Positions 27,496 through 35,448 of a stretch of 64,000 nucleotides of DNA are shown piece by piece. Numbering within the stretch: the first letter of the stretch is position 1; each line of letters opens with the position of its first letter. This DNA is from Paenibacillus agri (GTDB lineage: Bacteria; Bacillota; Bacilli; Paenibacillales; Paenibacillaceae): positions 1 through 64,000 of the forward strand of contig NZ_JABWCS010000206.1 in assembly GCF_013359945.1 (NCBI RefSeq), given 5' to 3'. Made by a program: the position numbers and the translations under genes. The notes under the pieces were generated by a model, which made no database searches, was not told the DNA's origin, and saw only the letters and a list, made by a program, of their open reading frames with translations.

Positions 27496-28344
27496 TTATC
27501 TAAAATATTGCGATACGATCCCCGCCAACACTTGCTTATATTCATCTATCTCATACGAAGAGTTATTCACCTTGTACTTGGCGATAGGTAATCTATTAAA
27601 TATATCTTCTTCCCATTCACGTCTTGCCTTTAGAACCTGGAGCGTTCCTTCCAATTCCTCACACCCGTTCTTCAGCCCAAAACCTTGGTTTGTATAATAT
27701 TCAATAAATCCTTCTGACCATTCTATCGGTCTTTCCTGAACAGCTTTACGGAACGCATGCTCCAAGTCATCCTGCTCCACGTAAATCAGCAATGGATTCA
27801 GACGCTCTACAGTGGCACTCAGTTCCGTAACATAACTTATAACATCTTCTTTCTCAGCACCATACTTAATCATCCCCATCGTCACAGGGTTTTGAATAAA
27901 ACAACAATCAAACACAAAGGTCTCCGAGCCAGTCAGAACATTTCCCACAAAAGACTTCCATCGCTTTGTAATCAGCTTCTTATGTGGTTCCAGCGGTAAT
28001 TCGTACACATCATTTCGGAACACGATGTTCAATAACTGGTCAGGGAAGTCAGATTCGTATGTATTCTTTAACTTGCGATATTCCAGGAAAATGCCACCGT
28101 CACCCTGTTGAATCCCATGACGGCTCAATAACGCTCTATACTCTTCATTGGTGCTCAATAATTCATCCCATTGGTTATTCTCAAAGAAAGCCACACCATC
28201 GTAATCTGCCGGATGGTCCAAATCCCCCTCCAAAAAAAGCTGAGACTTCACATTCATCTCCGTAAAAATTTCATGAACGAGCCTAGCCGTTGTTGTTTTC
28301 CCGGAGCCGGGTAAACCTTCAATGAGGACTACTTTGGGTTTCAT
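27496..28344 (-). CDS. P-loop NTPase, thymidylate/nucleoside-kinase-like
   Basis: About 282 residues. Walker A is LIEGLPGSGKTTTARLVHEI (about 6-25), with an FLEGDLDHPADY segment and a FVFDCCFIQNPV strand that serves as Walker B-like. It resembles small-molecule kinases but has no assigned member I recognise. The frame is open to 28431, but ATG 28344 after GAGGAGG is the start. It stands alone on the minus strand. Confidence 0.75.
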   Translation of the reverse strand: MKPKVVLIEGLPGSGKTTTARLVHEIFTEMNVKSQLFLEGDLDHPADYDGVAFFENNQWDELLSTNEEYRALLSRHGIQQGDGGIFLEYRKLKNTYESDFPDQLLNIVFRNDVYELPLEPHKKLITKRWKSFVGNVLTGSETFVFDCCFIQNPVTMGMIKYGAEKEDVISYVTELSATVERLNPLLIYVEQDDLEHAFRKAVQERPIEWSEGFIEYYTNQGFGLKNGCEELEGTLQVLKARREWEEDIFNRLPIAKYKVNNSSYEIDEYKQVLAGIVSQYFR

Positions 28345-28384
28345 AGAATTACCTCCTCGCACTCTTACTTTGTAATTATAATCA

Positions 28385-29233
28385 TCAGACAATAGCTGAG
28401 AGTTTCTCAGCAGTCTGCACAATATGACCATAGGAATCTTTGAGTTGGTTAATAGAGTCTGAATTGTTCTCTATCTTCTCAGTCACATTATTTACCATAT
28501 TCATCATAACAGATAGCGATTTCAAAATCTCATCGAGTTGATTGGAAATTTCGTTCGCTGAATTTTTGCTGGTATTCGCCATTTTGCGAACTTCCTCAGC
28601 AATTACAGCAAAACCACGCCCATATTCATTCGCCCGGGCCGCCTCAATAGCCGCATTCAGCCCCAGCATATGCGATTGAGTGGCGATCTCTTTGACTAAA
28701 GAAGCTACAGAGCTTATCGTTTCCACGTTGTTTTTCACAACTTGTGACTCTTTATTAAGGATTTCAATATCATTAACAATGCCTTGTGAAGCATGATGCA
28801 CTTCGTTCGTCCGTGCAGTCATTGCCGTAACAACCGACATAAATTCATTTGAACTATCCACCAGCACCTGTTGGCGGGCCGTGATATCTGTAGCAATTTT
28901 GACCACATTTTGCACGTGTCCTTCTGCATCTAACACCGGTGTGTAAAAAGCCTCCAGCCAGAGCACTCTTCCACTTCTTGTAACCCGTTGTACCTTGTCA
29001 TGAAAGGCTACTCCATTGCGTAGATTATCCCAAAAGTCTGCATATTCCCGGCTCTTTGCAAATTCAGAAGGACAAAAACTACTATGCTGCATCCCTGGCA
29101 AAGCATCCACTGTGTGTTCCATTACTTCTGCGAAAATAGGGTTCGCCCATAGCACTTTCCCGTAGGTATCAAAAGCAATCATCGCAAGTGATTGTTCCAT
29201 AGCTGTAAACATGATTCCTTGATCAACACTCAT
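28385..29233 (-). CDS. Soluble PAS-domain chemoreceptor (methyl-accepting)
   Basis: 282 residues with no membrane segment. An N-terminal PAS domain ([18 protein letters not shown] to [13 protein letters not shown], about 20-122) is followed by a short signalling domain with the conserved hairpin tip region [20 protein letters not shown], then [20 protein letters not shown]. The signalling helices are shorter than in classical receptors, as in soluble or energy-taxis types. A PAS pocket suggests heme, flavin or a cytosolic ligand. ATG follows GGGGGAAA. Confidence 0.9.
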   Translation of the reverse strand: MSVDQGIMFTAMEQSLAMIAFDTYGKVLWANPIFAEVMEHTVDALPGMQHSSFCPSEFAKSREYADFWDNLRNGVAFHDKVQRVTRSGRVLWLEAFYTPVLDAEGHVQNVVKIATDITARQQVLVDSSNEFMSVVTAMTARTNEVHHASQGIVNDIEILNKESQVVKNNVETISSVASLVKEIATQSHMLGLNAAIEAARANEYGRGFAVIAEEVRKMANTSKNSANEISNQLDEILKSLSVMMNMVNNVTEKIENNSDSINQLKDSYGHIVQTAEKLSAIV

Positions 29234-29590
29234 CGCTATTTCCCCCAGTTAAATCATTTGAATTTGTAGTATAAATTCACTATATAACTCCATTAATTAA
29301 CTAAACATAATAATATAAACAATTTTAATAATATTCTTGTTATAAACTGTATCGGTAGGAAAGCAGAATAAATATAGGGAGGAACAGTAAATGCGGAGGA
29401 AAATCATAGGGAGGATGATTGGGATATGATGTGGAAGAACTTCAAATTGGATAAGGCTAAATAATAGTACAGGAGCATAACGTTTTTCTAAGACTTCTAA
29501 ATTTCATTATCACTAGTTATCATCGACTAAGTAATAGAATAGGCTTAAAGGGTCGGTCGGCTACCTCTCCATTGAAGAGAAGGATGCCTT
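29234..29590. other. AT-rich intergenic region with two overlapping tiny ORFs
   Basis: No normal gene fits. Two 12-codon plus-strand frames, 29391-29429 (MRRKIIGRMIGI) and 29426-29464 (MMWKNFKLDKAK), each follow a GGGAGG-type site and overlap by ATGA. They could be chance or leader peptides of the toxin transcript. The MCP promoter probably lies in 29234-29330. Confidence 0.3.
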
Positions 29591-29671
29591 GTGACAATGT
29601 TTGAAGCAATGATGCTTATGCTAACCTTCGGTTCGCTTATCGTAGCGCTGCTGTCCGATAAACGCAAATAG
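29591..29671 (+). CDS. Small hydrophobic type I toxin, BsrE/TxpA-like (putative holin-like toxin)
   Basis: A 26-residue peptide (VTMFEAMMLMLTFGSLIVAL followed by LSDKRK) has one membrane helix, a short start and a charged tail, as in BsrE, BsrG and TxpA of Bacillus. An F-E-(A/S)-(L/M)-M-L-M start is the family hallmark. Translation may start at GTG 29591 (AAGGA seven bases upstream) or ATG 29597. These peptides depolarise or damage the membrane unless an antisense RNA blocks the mRNA. Such an RNA appears to overlap the 3' end. Confidence 0.75.
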   Translation: MTMFEAMMLMLTFGSLIVALLSDKRK

Positions 29672-29845
29672 ACCGCCCCCCCGAACAAAGGTATGCGGTC
29701 TACTTGTCGTGTCCTGTTTGTTAAAAGCCCACCGCCCTTAAAAGCGGCTATTGCATTGGGAGCCGTGTTGACGTACGGCTCTCTTTGCATTGTACGTATT
29801 TTGTACCTCCAATATACCATAGACCGCCCTTTAAAGTAGAAATAC
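29672..29845 (-). ncRNA. Candidate antisense RNA (antitoxin) of the type I toxin
   Basis: The stretch after the toxin holds nested hairpins: TAGACCGC (29669-29676) with GCGGTCTA (29695-29702), GAGCCGT with ACGGCTC near 29760-29781, and CCGC/GCGG near 29730-29745. A TATATT box near 29812 on the minus strand could start an RNA towards the toxin 3' end. This layout matches known toxin/antisense pairs, but promoter and ends are guesses. A minus-strand frame of 100 codons here looks incidental. Confidence 0.4.
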
Positions 29846-30103
29846 ATATATATAATTATATTTAAATTCCGAACTGATCAAAGATTGTATTCAGCGAAAA
29901 TGCTGCTACTTCCCAGAACCGACATATCGCCGTATACGAAATAACTCTACTCCGCGACTAATCTCCTCTACATCTATAAGCCTAAATCACAAAAAAACGC
30001 TCCAGTGTGCGATTTCCGAACGTCTTCCTGGCTTCTCTTATGTTAAAATGTCATCAACTATCCTGCTTCCAGCTCTTTTATAAAACATGAAGGTGGGAAA
30101 AGG
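29846..30103. other. Intergenic region with no recognisable gene
   Basis: A mostly AT-rich stretch with no frame I can support. A TTAAAATG box near 30043 may be a -10 for the short frame at 30104. The rest shows no clear hairpins or repeats. Confidence 0.4.
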
Positions 30104-30175
30104 ATGAAGAATTATGTGCTCGGATTTTCTCTAATAGGCCTCCATACAAAAAGCCCTTCCCCAGCAAAAAACTAA
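30104..30175 (+). pseudogene. Short N-terminal fragment of a membrane protein, or tiny ORF
   Basis: A good GGTGGGAAAAGG site precedes a 23-codon frame (MKNYVLGFSLIGLHTKSPSP) that ends within the terminator hairpin. A basic start followed by a hydrophobic run looks like the beginning of a small membrane protein that was cut off. Confidence 0.3.
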
Positions 30176-30186
30176 GGAAAGGCTTT
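30147..30186. terminator. Terminator downstream of the EamA gene
   Basis: AAAGCCCTTCC and GGAAAGGCTTT pair with one mismatch around a loop of about 16 bases. The minus strand continues with TTTTTG, and this gene ends at 30195. Confidence 0.65.
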
Positions 30187-30194
30187 CGATTCAT

Positions 30195-31118
30195 TTAAGT
30201 TGTAGCTTCAGTTGTACTCGTTGTCTCATTCACCTGCACAACTTTTTTGGAAGCATTGCGATTAGAGATGAAAACTCCAATTAGAATCAGGGCTCCGCCC
30301 AGCAATTGAGTGACGTAGATCTCATCTCCCAATAAAAAATGCCCCAGGATAAGAGAGATAAACGGCGGGATATTCATGAACATGGAAGCTGTCCCAGGCC
30401 CTGTGACCGCTACGCCCCTTGTCCACCATATCCCCGAGGTTGCTGTAATCAAGGCTAACGGAAGTAGCATTAACCAGATAGAAGCATTATTTGTTGCTAT
30501 CAAACCACCATTATACGACTCTATCGCTACCATAGGAGATATCAGAATAGCACCTAATCCACCAGAAATAATATTAATAGCTGTCAGTGGCATCGTCTTC
30601 ACCAGCAGTGGCGTGAACATCATACCGATCGTCATCCCCAGCATCGCCAGTACCAAATACAAGTCACCTAATGATAGACTGAACTGCCCTCCACCAAAAC
30701 TGATAATAATAACGACACCCACTACACCAAGTAGGCCTCCAACCAGCTTTCCTGCAGTCAACGAAACCTTATACAATAGACGCTCCATGAAGATGGCTAC
30801 CAATGGTGCTACTGCATAGATCAAGGAACCATTGGCTGCTGAGGACAGCTTGAGACCTGAGAAATAAAGTGGTTGCTGAATCAAAGTGCCAAACAACGAA
30901 CTAGCCGTCAAAAGTAACCATTCCTGCCGGGTTGGCCATCTTAATTTTCCGGCACGATACAGCAACAACAGGACAAGCAGCCATGTTAAAACCATGCGTA
31001 TAAAGGATAGAAATGCAGGAGAGAAAAAATTTATCAGATACGCACTCATGATATAACTTAATCCCCAACAGAGAGTTGCCCCAATAAGTCCAACAATAGC
31101 CGATCTATAACTCGACAT
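30195..31118 (-). CDS. EamA-family (DMT) transporter
   Basis: About 307 residues with ten predicted membrane helices in two EamA halves (AIVGLIGATLCWGLSYIMSA and the second start LYLVLAMLGMTIGMMFTPLL). DMT members export amino acids, metabolites or drugs, and the substrate here is unknown. GTG at 31127 is possible, but ATG 31118, eight bases after AGGGGAG, fits better. A terminator follows. It probably forms its own transcript or continues from the DUF427 gene 37 bases upstream. Confidence 0.9.
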   Translation of the reverse strand: MSSYRSAIVGLIGATLCWGLSYIMSAYLINFFSPAFLSFIRMVLTWLLVLLLLYRAGKLRWPTRQEWLLLTASSLFGTLIQQPLYFSGLKLSSAANGSLIYAVAPLVAIFMERLLYKVSLTAGKLVGGLLGVVGVVIIISFGGGQFSLSLGDLYLVLAMLGMTIGMMFTPLLVKTMPLTAINIISGGLGAILISPMVAIESYNGGLIATNNASIWLMLLPLALITATSGIWWTRGVAVTGPGTASMFMNIPPFISLILGHFLLGDEIYVTQLLGGALILIGVFISNRNASKKVVQVNETTSTTEATT

Positions 31119-31155
31119 TAGATGCACTCCCCTACATTAACTGAAAAAGCACATC

Positions 31156-31983
31156 TCATTGCTTATGAGCGATTGATTTGTAAGGTAAACGATCTTGCTC
31201 CTGCAGGGACCATTTCTCTCCATCTATGTAGATCGCATCAACTTCTTCATTATAAAAGCTATATCTACCCGCTATTTCATGAACCTCTGGCAGTGGCTCC
31301 TGATAGCTCCACACCACATTGTCAGCAATCACTCCATCGCTATTGAAAGAATGATACGTGGCAGATCCTTTATAAGGGCAGGTTGTCACTGTATCTGATG
31401 GCACTAGATAATCAAAGTTAATATCCTCTTTTGGCAAATAAAAACGCGGAGTCAGTCCTGTCTCAAACAAGATAACCGGTTCTTGACTATCTGCGACAAC
31501 CTTGCCGCCTACGATTACTTTTATATGTCTGGAACTCGGAATAGCATCCAGTCTCGAATAAGGATCTCTGGCATGGTTAATGACTTCTTCCTCTTCTTCA
31601 AACCATCTAATATCATTATTTTTCCAGATAAAAGTAATATATCCCGCAATAATGGCACTGGGCACAGGCGGATTGGGATGACTCCAGACAGCGTTCTCTA
31701 CAAGCGTATCATCGACTCCAATGTTCCAATAGACGGCTTCCCCTTTGTGAAGGTCCTCTCTGCGATGAGTCGATTCTTGAAGAAACTCGGTCCGGACATC
31801 GTCCTTGGGAAAATAGTACACCGGCAGCTTGCCGGTCTCCGTAACGATCAGCACACGTCTGCTATCGGCCACGAATGTCTCGCCTATTTTTACACGAATC
31901 CATTTCGGACTCACTTCGGCCCGAAGCTGCCAATCCCCATCAAATTCATCATTTAAATTCCACTGCGGGTCATAATGCGCCAT
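31156..31983 (-). CDS. DUF427 protein with two tandem domains
   Basis: 275 residues with two DUF427 units, about 25-140 and 145-250. Each shows a VRVKI/HIKVIVGG strand, VADS(R/Q) and a Y(Y/)FPK-D or LPKEDI segment, followed by YW or YH and WSHPNPP/WSYQEPLP. The family folds as a small beta-barrel and its activity is unknown. A close paralogue (35449-36258) sits beyond the ABC operon, so the two flank it. ATG follows AAGGGAGAGG. Confidence 0.85.
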   Translation of the reverse strand: MAHYDPQWNLNDEFDGDWQLRAEVSPKWIRVKIGETFVADSRRVLIVTETGKLPVYYFPKDDVRTEFLQESTHRREDLHKGEAVYWNIGVDDTLVENAVWSHPNPPVPSAIIAGYITFIWKNNDIRWFEEEEEVINHARDPYSRLDAIPSSRHIKVIVGGKVVADSQEPVILFETGLTPRFYLPKEDINFDYLVPSDTVTTCPYKGSATYHSFNSDGVIADNVVWSYQEPLPEVHEIAGRYSFYNEEVDAIYIDGEKWSLQEQDRLPYKSIAHKQ

Positions 31984-32022
31984 CTAATCCCTCTCCCTTC
32001 TATTCGTTATATTGTCATCTAT

Positions 32023-32213
32023 AATAAGACGAACTTAAGATCCGAACGTAAGGCTCGGTCGTCACTACGGTGGAATGTTTGGACTTCCGGTCGCTCTTGT
32101 AACTGCTTCAGCGGTTGAAATCTGGGAACAAATGCGAACGCTGCGCTCCTACAGTTCCAAACTTCCCCCTTCATTCCTACTCGCTTTGTTACTTTATTTT
32201 GTTCATCTTATAA
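32023..32213. repeat. Dispersed intergenic repeat, copy B
   Basis: It aligns with copy A over most of its length but lacks the AGCTTTCC/GGAAAGCT hairpin block. The ends form a terminal inverted repeat: ATAAGACGAACTTA (32023-32036) and ATAAGATGAACAAA on the opposite strand at 32198-32213. It lies between the DUF427 gene and the monooxygenase gene and contains no plausible coding frame. Confidence 0.8.
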
Positions 32214-32221
32214 ATTTAAGA

Positions 32222-33580
32222 TTAACGTGTAGCGATCACGCTATAACGATTAGCAGGGCGACGCAGTCCCAGATGTTCACGAAGGGTCGTTCCTTCATAA
32301 TCTTCGCGGAAGATTCCGCGCCGCTGCAATTCAGGGACAACCAAGTTCACAAAGTCATCCAGACCGCCAGGCAAATGCGGGAACATCACATTAAAACCAT
32401 CCGCTGCGCCTCGAACGAACCATTCTTCCATCTGGTCAGCAATCTGCGAAGGTGTTCCGGCTACTCCGCGCGAGTTAAGACGTTTATAGAGCTGGCGAAT
32501 AGTCAGGGTCTCCCGCTCCAGCAATTGAATGATTTTGGCCAGACTGCTCTTACTCTGATTAAAGCCCTCCAGCTTTGGTGTGAACGGCAATTGCTCATCC
32601 AATGGATACTGTGATACATCATGACCCAAATAATGAGAGAGCAGATCGACTCCCAGCTTCTCAGGCGTAAGATCCTCCACAATCGCCAACCGCTGGGCCG
32701 CTTCTTCCTCCGTCCGTCCAATAACAGGCATAAAGCCCGGCAGAATCTTCAGATCATCACGCGATCTACCGTATTTGGCCAGCCTTGTCTTGATATCCTC
32801 GTATAGCTCAATCCCATCCTCAACCGTTCCAAACGGTCCAAAGGCTGTACCTGGTGCAAATACAACTTCTGCTGATGCGGCCGCCAGCTCCTTGCCTGCT
32901 TCCGAAGCCCCTGCTTGAATCAATACAGGATATCCTTGCGGAGGCCGTGATACATTCAATGGACCCCGAACTTGGAACTCATCACTCTTATAATTCAAAT
33001 TATTCAGCTTGTCTTTATCCGCAAAAATACCTGACGCCTTATCCAATACAATGGCATCATCTTCCCAACTATCCCATAGCCCTTGAGTCACATCGACGAA
33101 CTCGCCAGCTCTTCCATAACGATTCTCATGCTCCAGGTGTTTATCTTTACCGAAGTTCCGGGCTTCTTCATCCGTCTGCGAAGTAACGATATTCCATCCT
33201 GAACGTCCACTGCTTAAGTGATCCAGTGTGGCTAATTTTCGGGCAATATGATACGGCTCGTTATATGTCGTTGATACGGTTGCTGCAAGACCAATTCGCT
33301 CTGTGACCGCAGATAGTGCAGATAGTAGTGTGAATGGCTCTGGACGAATGCTGTTTGCCGCAGTGATCCCTGACTGAAATCTGTCCCAGACATATAATTC
33401 ATCTGCATAGAAGAACATATCAAATTTCCCGCGTTCAGCAGTCTGCACAATATGCTTGTAGTAATTAAAATCAAGCAGACCGGCTGCATCCGATTCCGGA
33501 TGTCTCCAACTGGAGATATGCTCACCTGCCGGAAAGAACATCATCGCTCCCAGTGCCATTTGTCGTTTGTTATTACTCAT
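32222..33580 (-). CDS. NtaA/SnaA/DszA-family FMN-dependent monooxygenase
   Basis: About 452 residues of the luciferase-like fold. It shows the family start RQMALGAMMFFPAGEHIS, FDMFFYADELYVWD, ATVSTTYNEPYHIARKLATL, SGRSGWNIVTSQ and YPVLIQAGASEAG. Such enzymes use FMNH2 from a separate reductase to cleave C-S or C-N bonds in sulfur compounds, chelators or similar molecules. ATG 33580 with a GGGATGG site is preferred over an upstream frame at 33640. It is the last gene of an operon with an ABC importer, so it probably acts on the imported compound. Confidence 0.9.
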   Translation of the reverse strand: MSNNKRQMALGAMMFFPAGEHISSWRHPESDAAGLLDFNYYKHIVQTAERGKFDMFFYADELYVWDRFQSGITAANSIRPEPFTLLSALSAVTERIGLAATVSTTYNEPYHIARKLATLDHLSSGRSGWNIVTSQTDEEARNFGKDKHLEHENRYGRAGEFVDVTQGLWDSWEDDAIVLDKASGIFADKDKLNNLNYKSDEFQVRGPLNVSRPPQGYPVLIQAGASEAGKELAAASAEVVFAPGTAFGPFGTVEDGIELYEDIKTRLAKYGRSRDDLKILPGFMPVIGRTEEEAAQRLAIVEDLTPEKLGVDLLSHYLGHDVSQYPLDEQLPFTPKLEGFNQSKSSLAKIIQLLERETLTIRQLYKRLNSRGVAGTPSQIADQMEEWFVRGAADGFNVMFPHLPGGLDDFVNLVVPELQRRGIFREDYEGTTLREHLGLRRPANRYSVIATR

Positions 33581-33657
33581 CTCTATACACCATCCCTTAT
33601 ACTGTCTGTTAATTACAGCAGGCCTTGATTCTCCAGCCATTCCTTCGCTATTAAATA

Positions 33658-34344
33658 TTAATTTCTGGTATATTGACGCAGGCCTTTTGGCGTAAGCAAC
33701 TTATTCAGTCCTAGCAACAATAAATTAACGACAATAACGAGTAGCGATACAGGAATTGCACCTTCCATAATAGTTACCGTATTGATCATCGCTATCCCTC
33801 TAGTAATAATATCGCCTAGTCCGCCAGCAGCAATGTAAGTAGCAATAGTAGCCATACTGATCGTCTGCACCGCAACTAGCCTTACACCGGCCATAATAAC
33901 GCTGCGCGCAATAGGAAGTTGAACCATCCACAGAATCTGCCATCTGGTCATTCCCATTCCCGTACCAGCTTCAATTAACGCCTGATTCACGCCCCCAATA
34001 CCTACATAGGTGTTCTGAAGAATCGGAAGTAGCGCATACAGCGTTAACGCGATAATCGCAGGCTTTGTTCCAATGCCCAGAAACGGGATCATAAATCCGA
34101 ATAATGCAAGACTGGGAATGGTCTGAATCACAGATACCGTTGTTATGACTGTGTTCGCTACACGTTTATAGGCAGTAAGAATAATTCCGGTCGGTACTGC
34201 AATCAGGCAAGCAATCAGAACCGAGATCAGTGACAGATTGATATGCTCCCCCATCTTCTGTAAAATCATAGGCCAATCTGCTTGCAAGGTATTCCAAAAT
34301 TGATCCACCCATAACCACTCCCTTTCATTGATAATCGAGATCAA
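33658..34344 (-). CDS. Osmoprotectant-type (OpuBB-like) ABC importer permease
   Basis: 228 residues with six membrane segments and the QIPTIPSLALFGFMIP-type motif (here SVIQTIPSLALFGFMIPFL) plus GMGMTRWQILWMVQLPIARS, the EAA-like loop of glycine betaine/choline permeases. A single permease without a fused or separate binding protein is unusual, since such systems need one. The start is TTG overlapping the ATPase stop (TTGA), with no ribosome site, so it depends on coupling. Confidence 0.88.
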   Translation of the reverse strand: MISIINEREWLWVDQFWNTLQADWPMILQKMGEHINLSLISVLIACLIAVPTGIILTAYKRVANTVITTVSVIQTIPSLALFGFMIPFLGIGTKPAIIALTLYALLPILQNTYVGIGGVNQALIEAGTGMGMTRWQILWMVQLPIARSVIMAGVRLVAVQTISMATIATYIAAGGLGDIITRGIAMINTVTIMEGAIPVSLLVIVVNLLLLGLNKLLTPKGLRQYTRN

Positions 34345-35108
34345 ATTGAATATTGTTCAAACCGCTCTGCACCTAGAAATTCACGAACGAAGTCAGAAGC
34401 AGGTGCCTCCAGTAAATTCGCAGGTGTTCCAGTCTGAATAATAAAGCCATCCTTTAGCAGAATTACCTGGTCGGCTATTTTAAGTGCCTCATCGATATCA
34501 TGTGTTACGAACACGATGGTCTTCTGCACTTTTTCATTCAGCTTAATAAGCTCCTTCTGTAGCTGTACCCGGCTAATGGGGTCTAATGCGCTGAAAGGTT
34601 CATCCATAAGAATAATAGAAGGGTTGGAAGCAAGTGCACGAGCTACACCGATGCGCTGTTGTTGTCCACCACTTAGCTCATGCGGGTAACGGCTACGAAA
34701 TTGCTGTGGATCAAGACCAATCAATTGCAGGAGTTCTTCTGTACGCTGAACCAAATCTTTCTTCTTCTCGCCCTTAAGCCTTGGAACGATAGAGATATTC
34801 TGTTCAATGGTCATATGAGGAAATAATCCGATCTGTTGAATGACATAACCAATATTCCGCCGCAGCTCAACCGGATTAAGTGTGCTGACCTCCTGCCCTT
34901 CTACCAATACAGAACCAGACTCCGGCTCTATCAAGCGATTGATCATTTTAAGCAGCGTTGTCTTCCCGCAACCTGACGGTCCGATAATGGTAACGATTTG
35001 ACCACTAGGTATGGTTAGATCAAAATTCTCCAACACATTACCTGAACCATAATTTTTAGTCACTTGCTTGAACTGTACTGCGGCTACATCAACACCCATA
35101 TCATTCAC
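34341..35108 (-). CDS. Osmoprotectant-type (OpuBA-like) ABC importer ATPase
   Basis: 255 residues: Walker A GPSGCGKTTL (about 43-52), signature LSGGQQQRIGVARALASNP and Walker B IILMDEPFSALDP, then the switch histidine in FVTHDIDEALKIADQVI. No CBS domains follow, unlike many OpuCA/OpuBA proteins. Start choice is open between GTG 35108 and ATG 35099 after AAGGA. The first gene of the operon, it lies behind the attenuated leader. Confidence 0.9.
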   Translation of the reverse strand: MNDMGVDVAAVQFKQVTKNYGSGNVLENFDLTIPSGQIVTIIGPSGCGKTTLLKMINRLIEPESGSVLVEGQEVSTLNPVELRRNIGYVIQQIGLFPHMTIEQNISIVPRLKGEKKKDLVQRTEELLQLIGLDPQQFRSRYPHELSGGQQQRIGVARALASNPSIILMDEPFSALDPISRVQLQKELIKLNEKVQKTIVFVTHDIDEALKIADQVILLKDGFIIQTGTPANLLEAPASDFVREFLGAERFEQYSI

Positions 35109-35166
35109 TCATCCTTCTTCTCAAAATATACCAACTTAATTCATAATTTTAGTCGGTTTTAAATAT

Positions 35167-35210
35167 AAAAAAAGATCACATCTCCCTCATGTAGCTGCAA
35201 GGGAAATGAG
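35167..35210 (-). terminator. Leader terminator (attenuator) ahead of the ABC/monooxygenase operon
   Basis: On the minus strand CATTTCCCT pairs with AGGGAGATG (one G-U pair) around a 12-base loop and leads into TGATCTTTTTTT. It lies between the promoter and the first gene. Alternative arms overlap it: GAGAC (35208-35212) with GTCTC (35230-35234), and CTCAT with ATGAG. No known riboswitch consensus was recognised. Confidence 0.6.
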
Positions 35211-35248
35211 ACCTCCGTTTGTAAGGTTAGTCTCTTCTATTATTAACA

Positions 35249-35315
35249 TCCGATAATACAATACTGTAATGTAATACTTTAATGCAATATTATATTACGT
35301 CTAATTTTTTGTCAA
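35249..35315 (-). promoter_or_regulatory. Promoter and tandem-repeat operator of the ABC/monooxygenase operon
   Basis: The minus strand has TTGACA (35310-35315), a 17-base spacer and TAATAT (35287-35292). Downstream of it, the plus strand shows three 13-base direct repeats: ATAATACAATACT, GTAATGTAATACT and TTAATGCAATATT (35251-35290). They cover the expected transcription start, which fits a repressor site. Confidence 0.6.
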
Positions 35316-35386
35316 TCATTAAAAACAAGTAAACTCATCGGATTAAAATTTTCAAATCACGAGATGATTTATGTTTTTTAGGGCAT

Positions 35387-35413
35387 AAAAAAAGACCTCC
35401 TGTGATCAGGTCA
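35387..35413 (-). terminator. Terminator of the second DUF427 gene
   Basis: On the minus strand GACCT pairs with AGGTC and is followed by TTTTTTT, 36 bases after the gene. It also insulates the leader region of the ABC operon. Confidence 0.7.
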
Positions 35414-35448
35414 GCCATATTAGACTACTATGCGGTTATCCTTAAGAA

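Noticed and set aside
29545..29847. 100-codon minus-strand frame across the toxin locus
   Set aside because: It overlaps the toxin gene in antisense and runs through the nested hairpins. The sequence fits a structured antisense RNA better than a protein.
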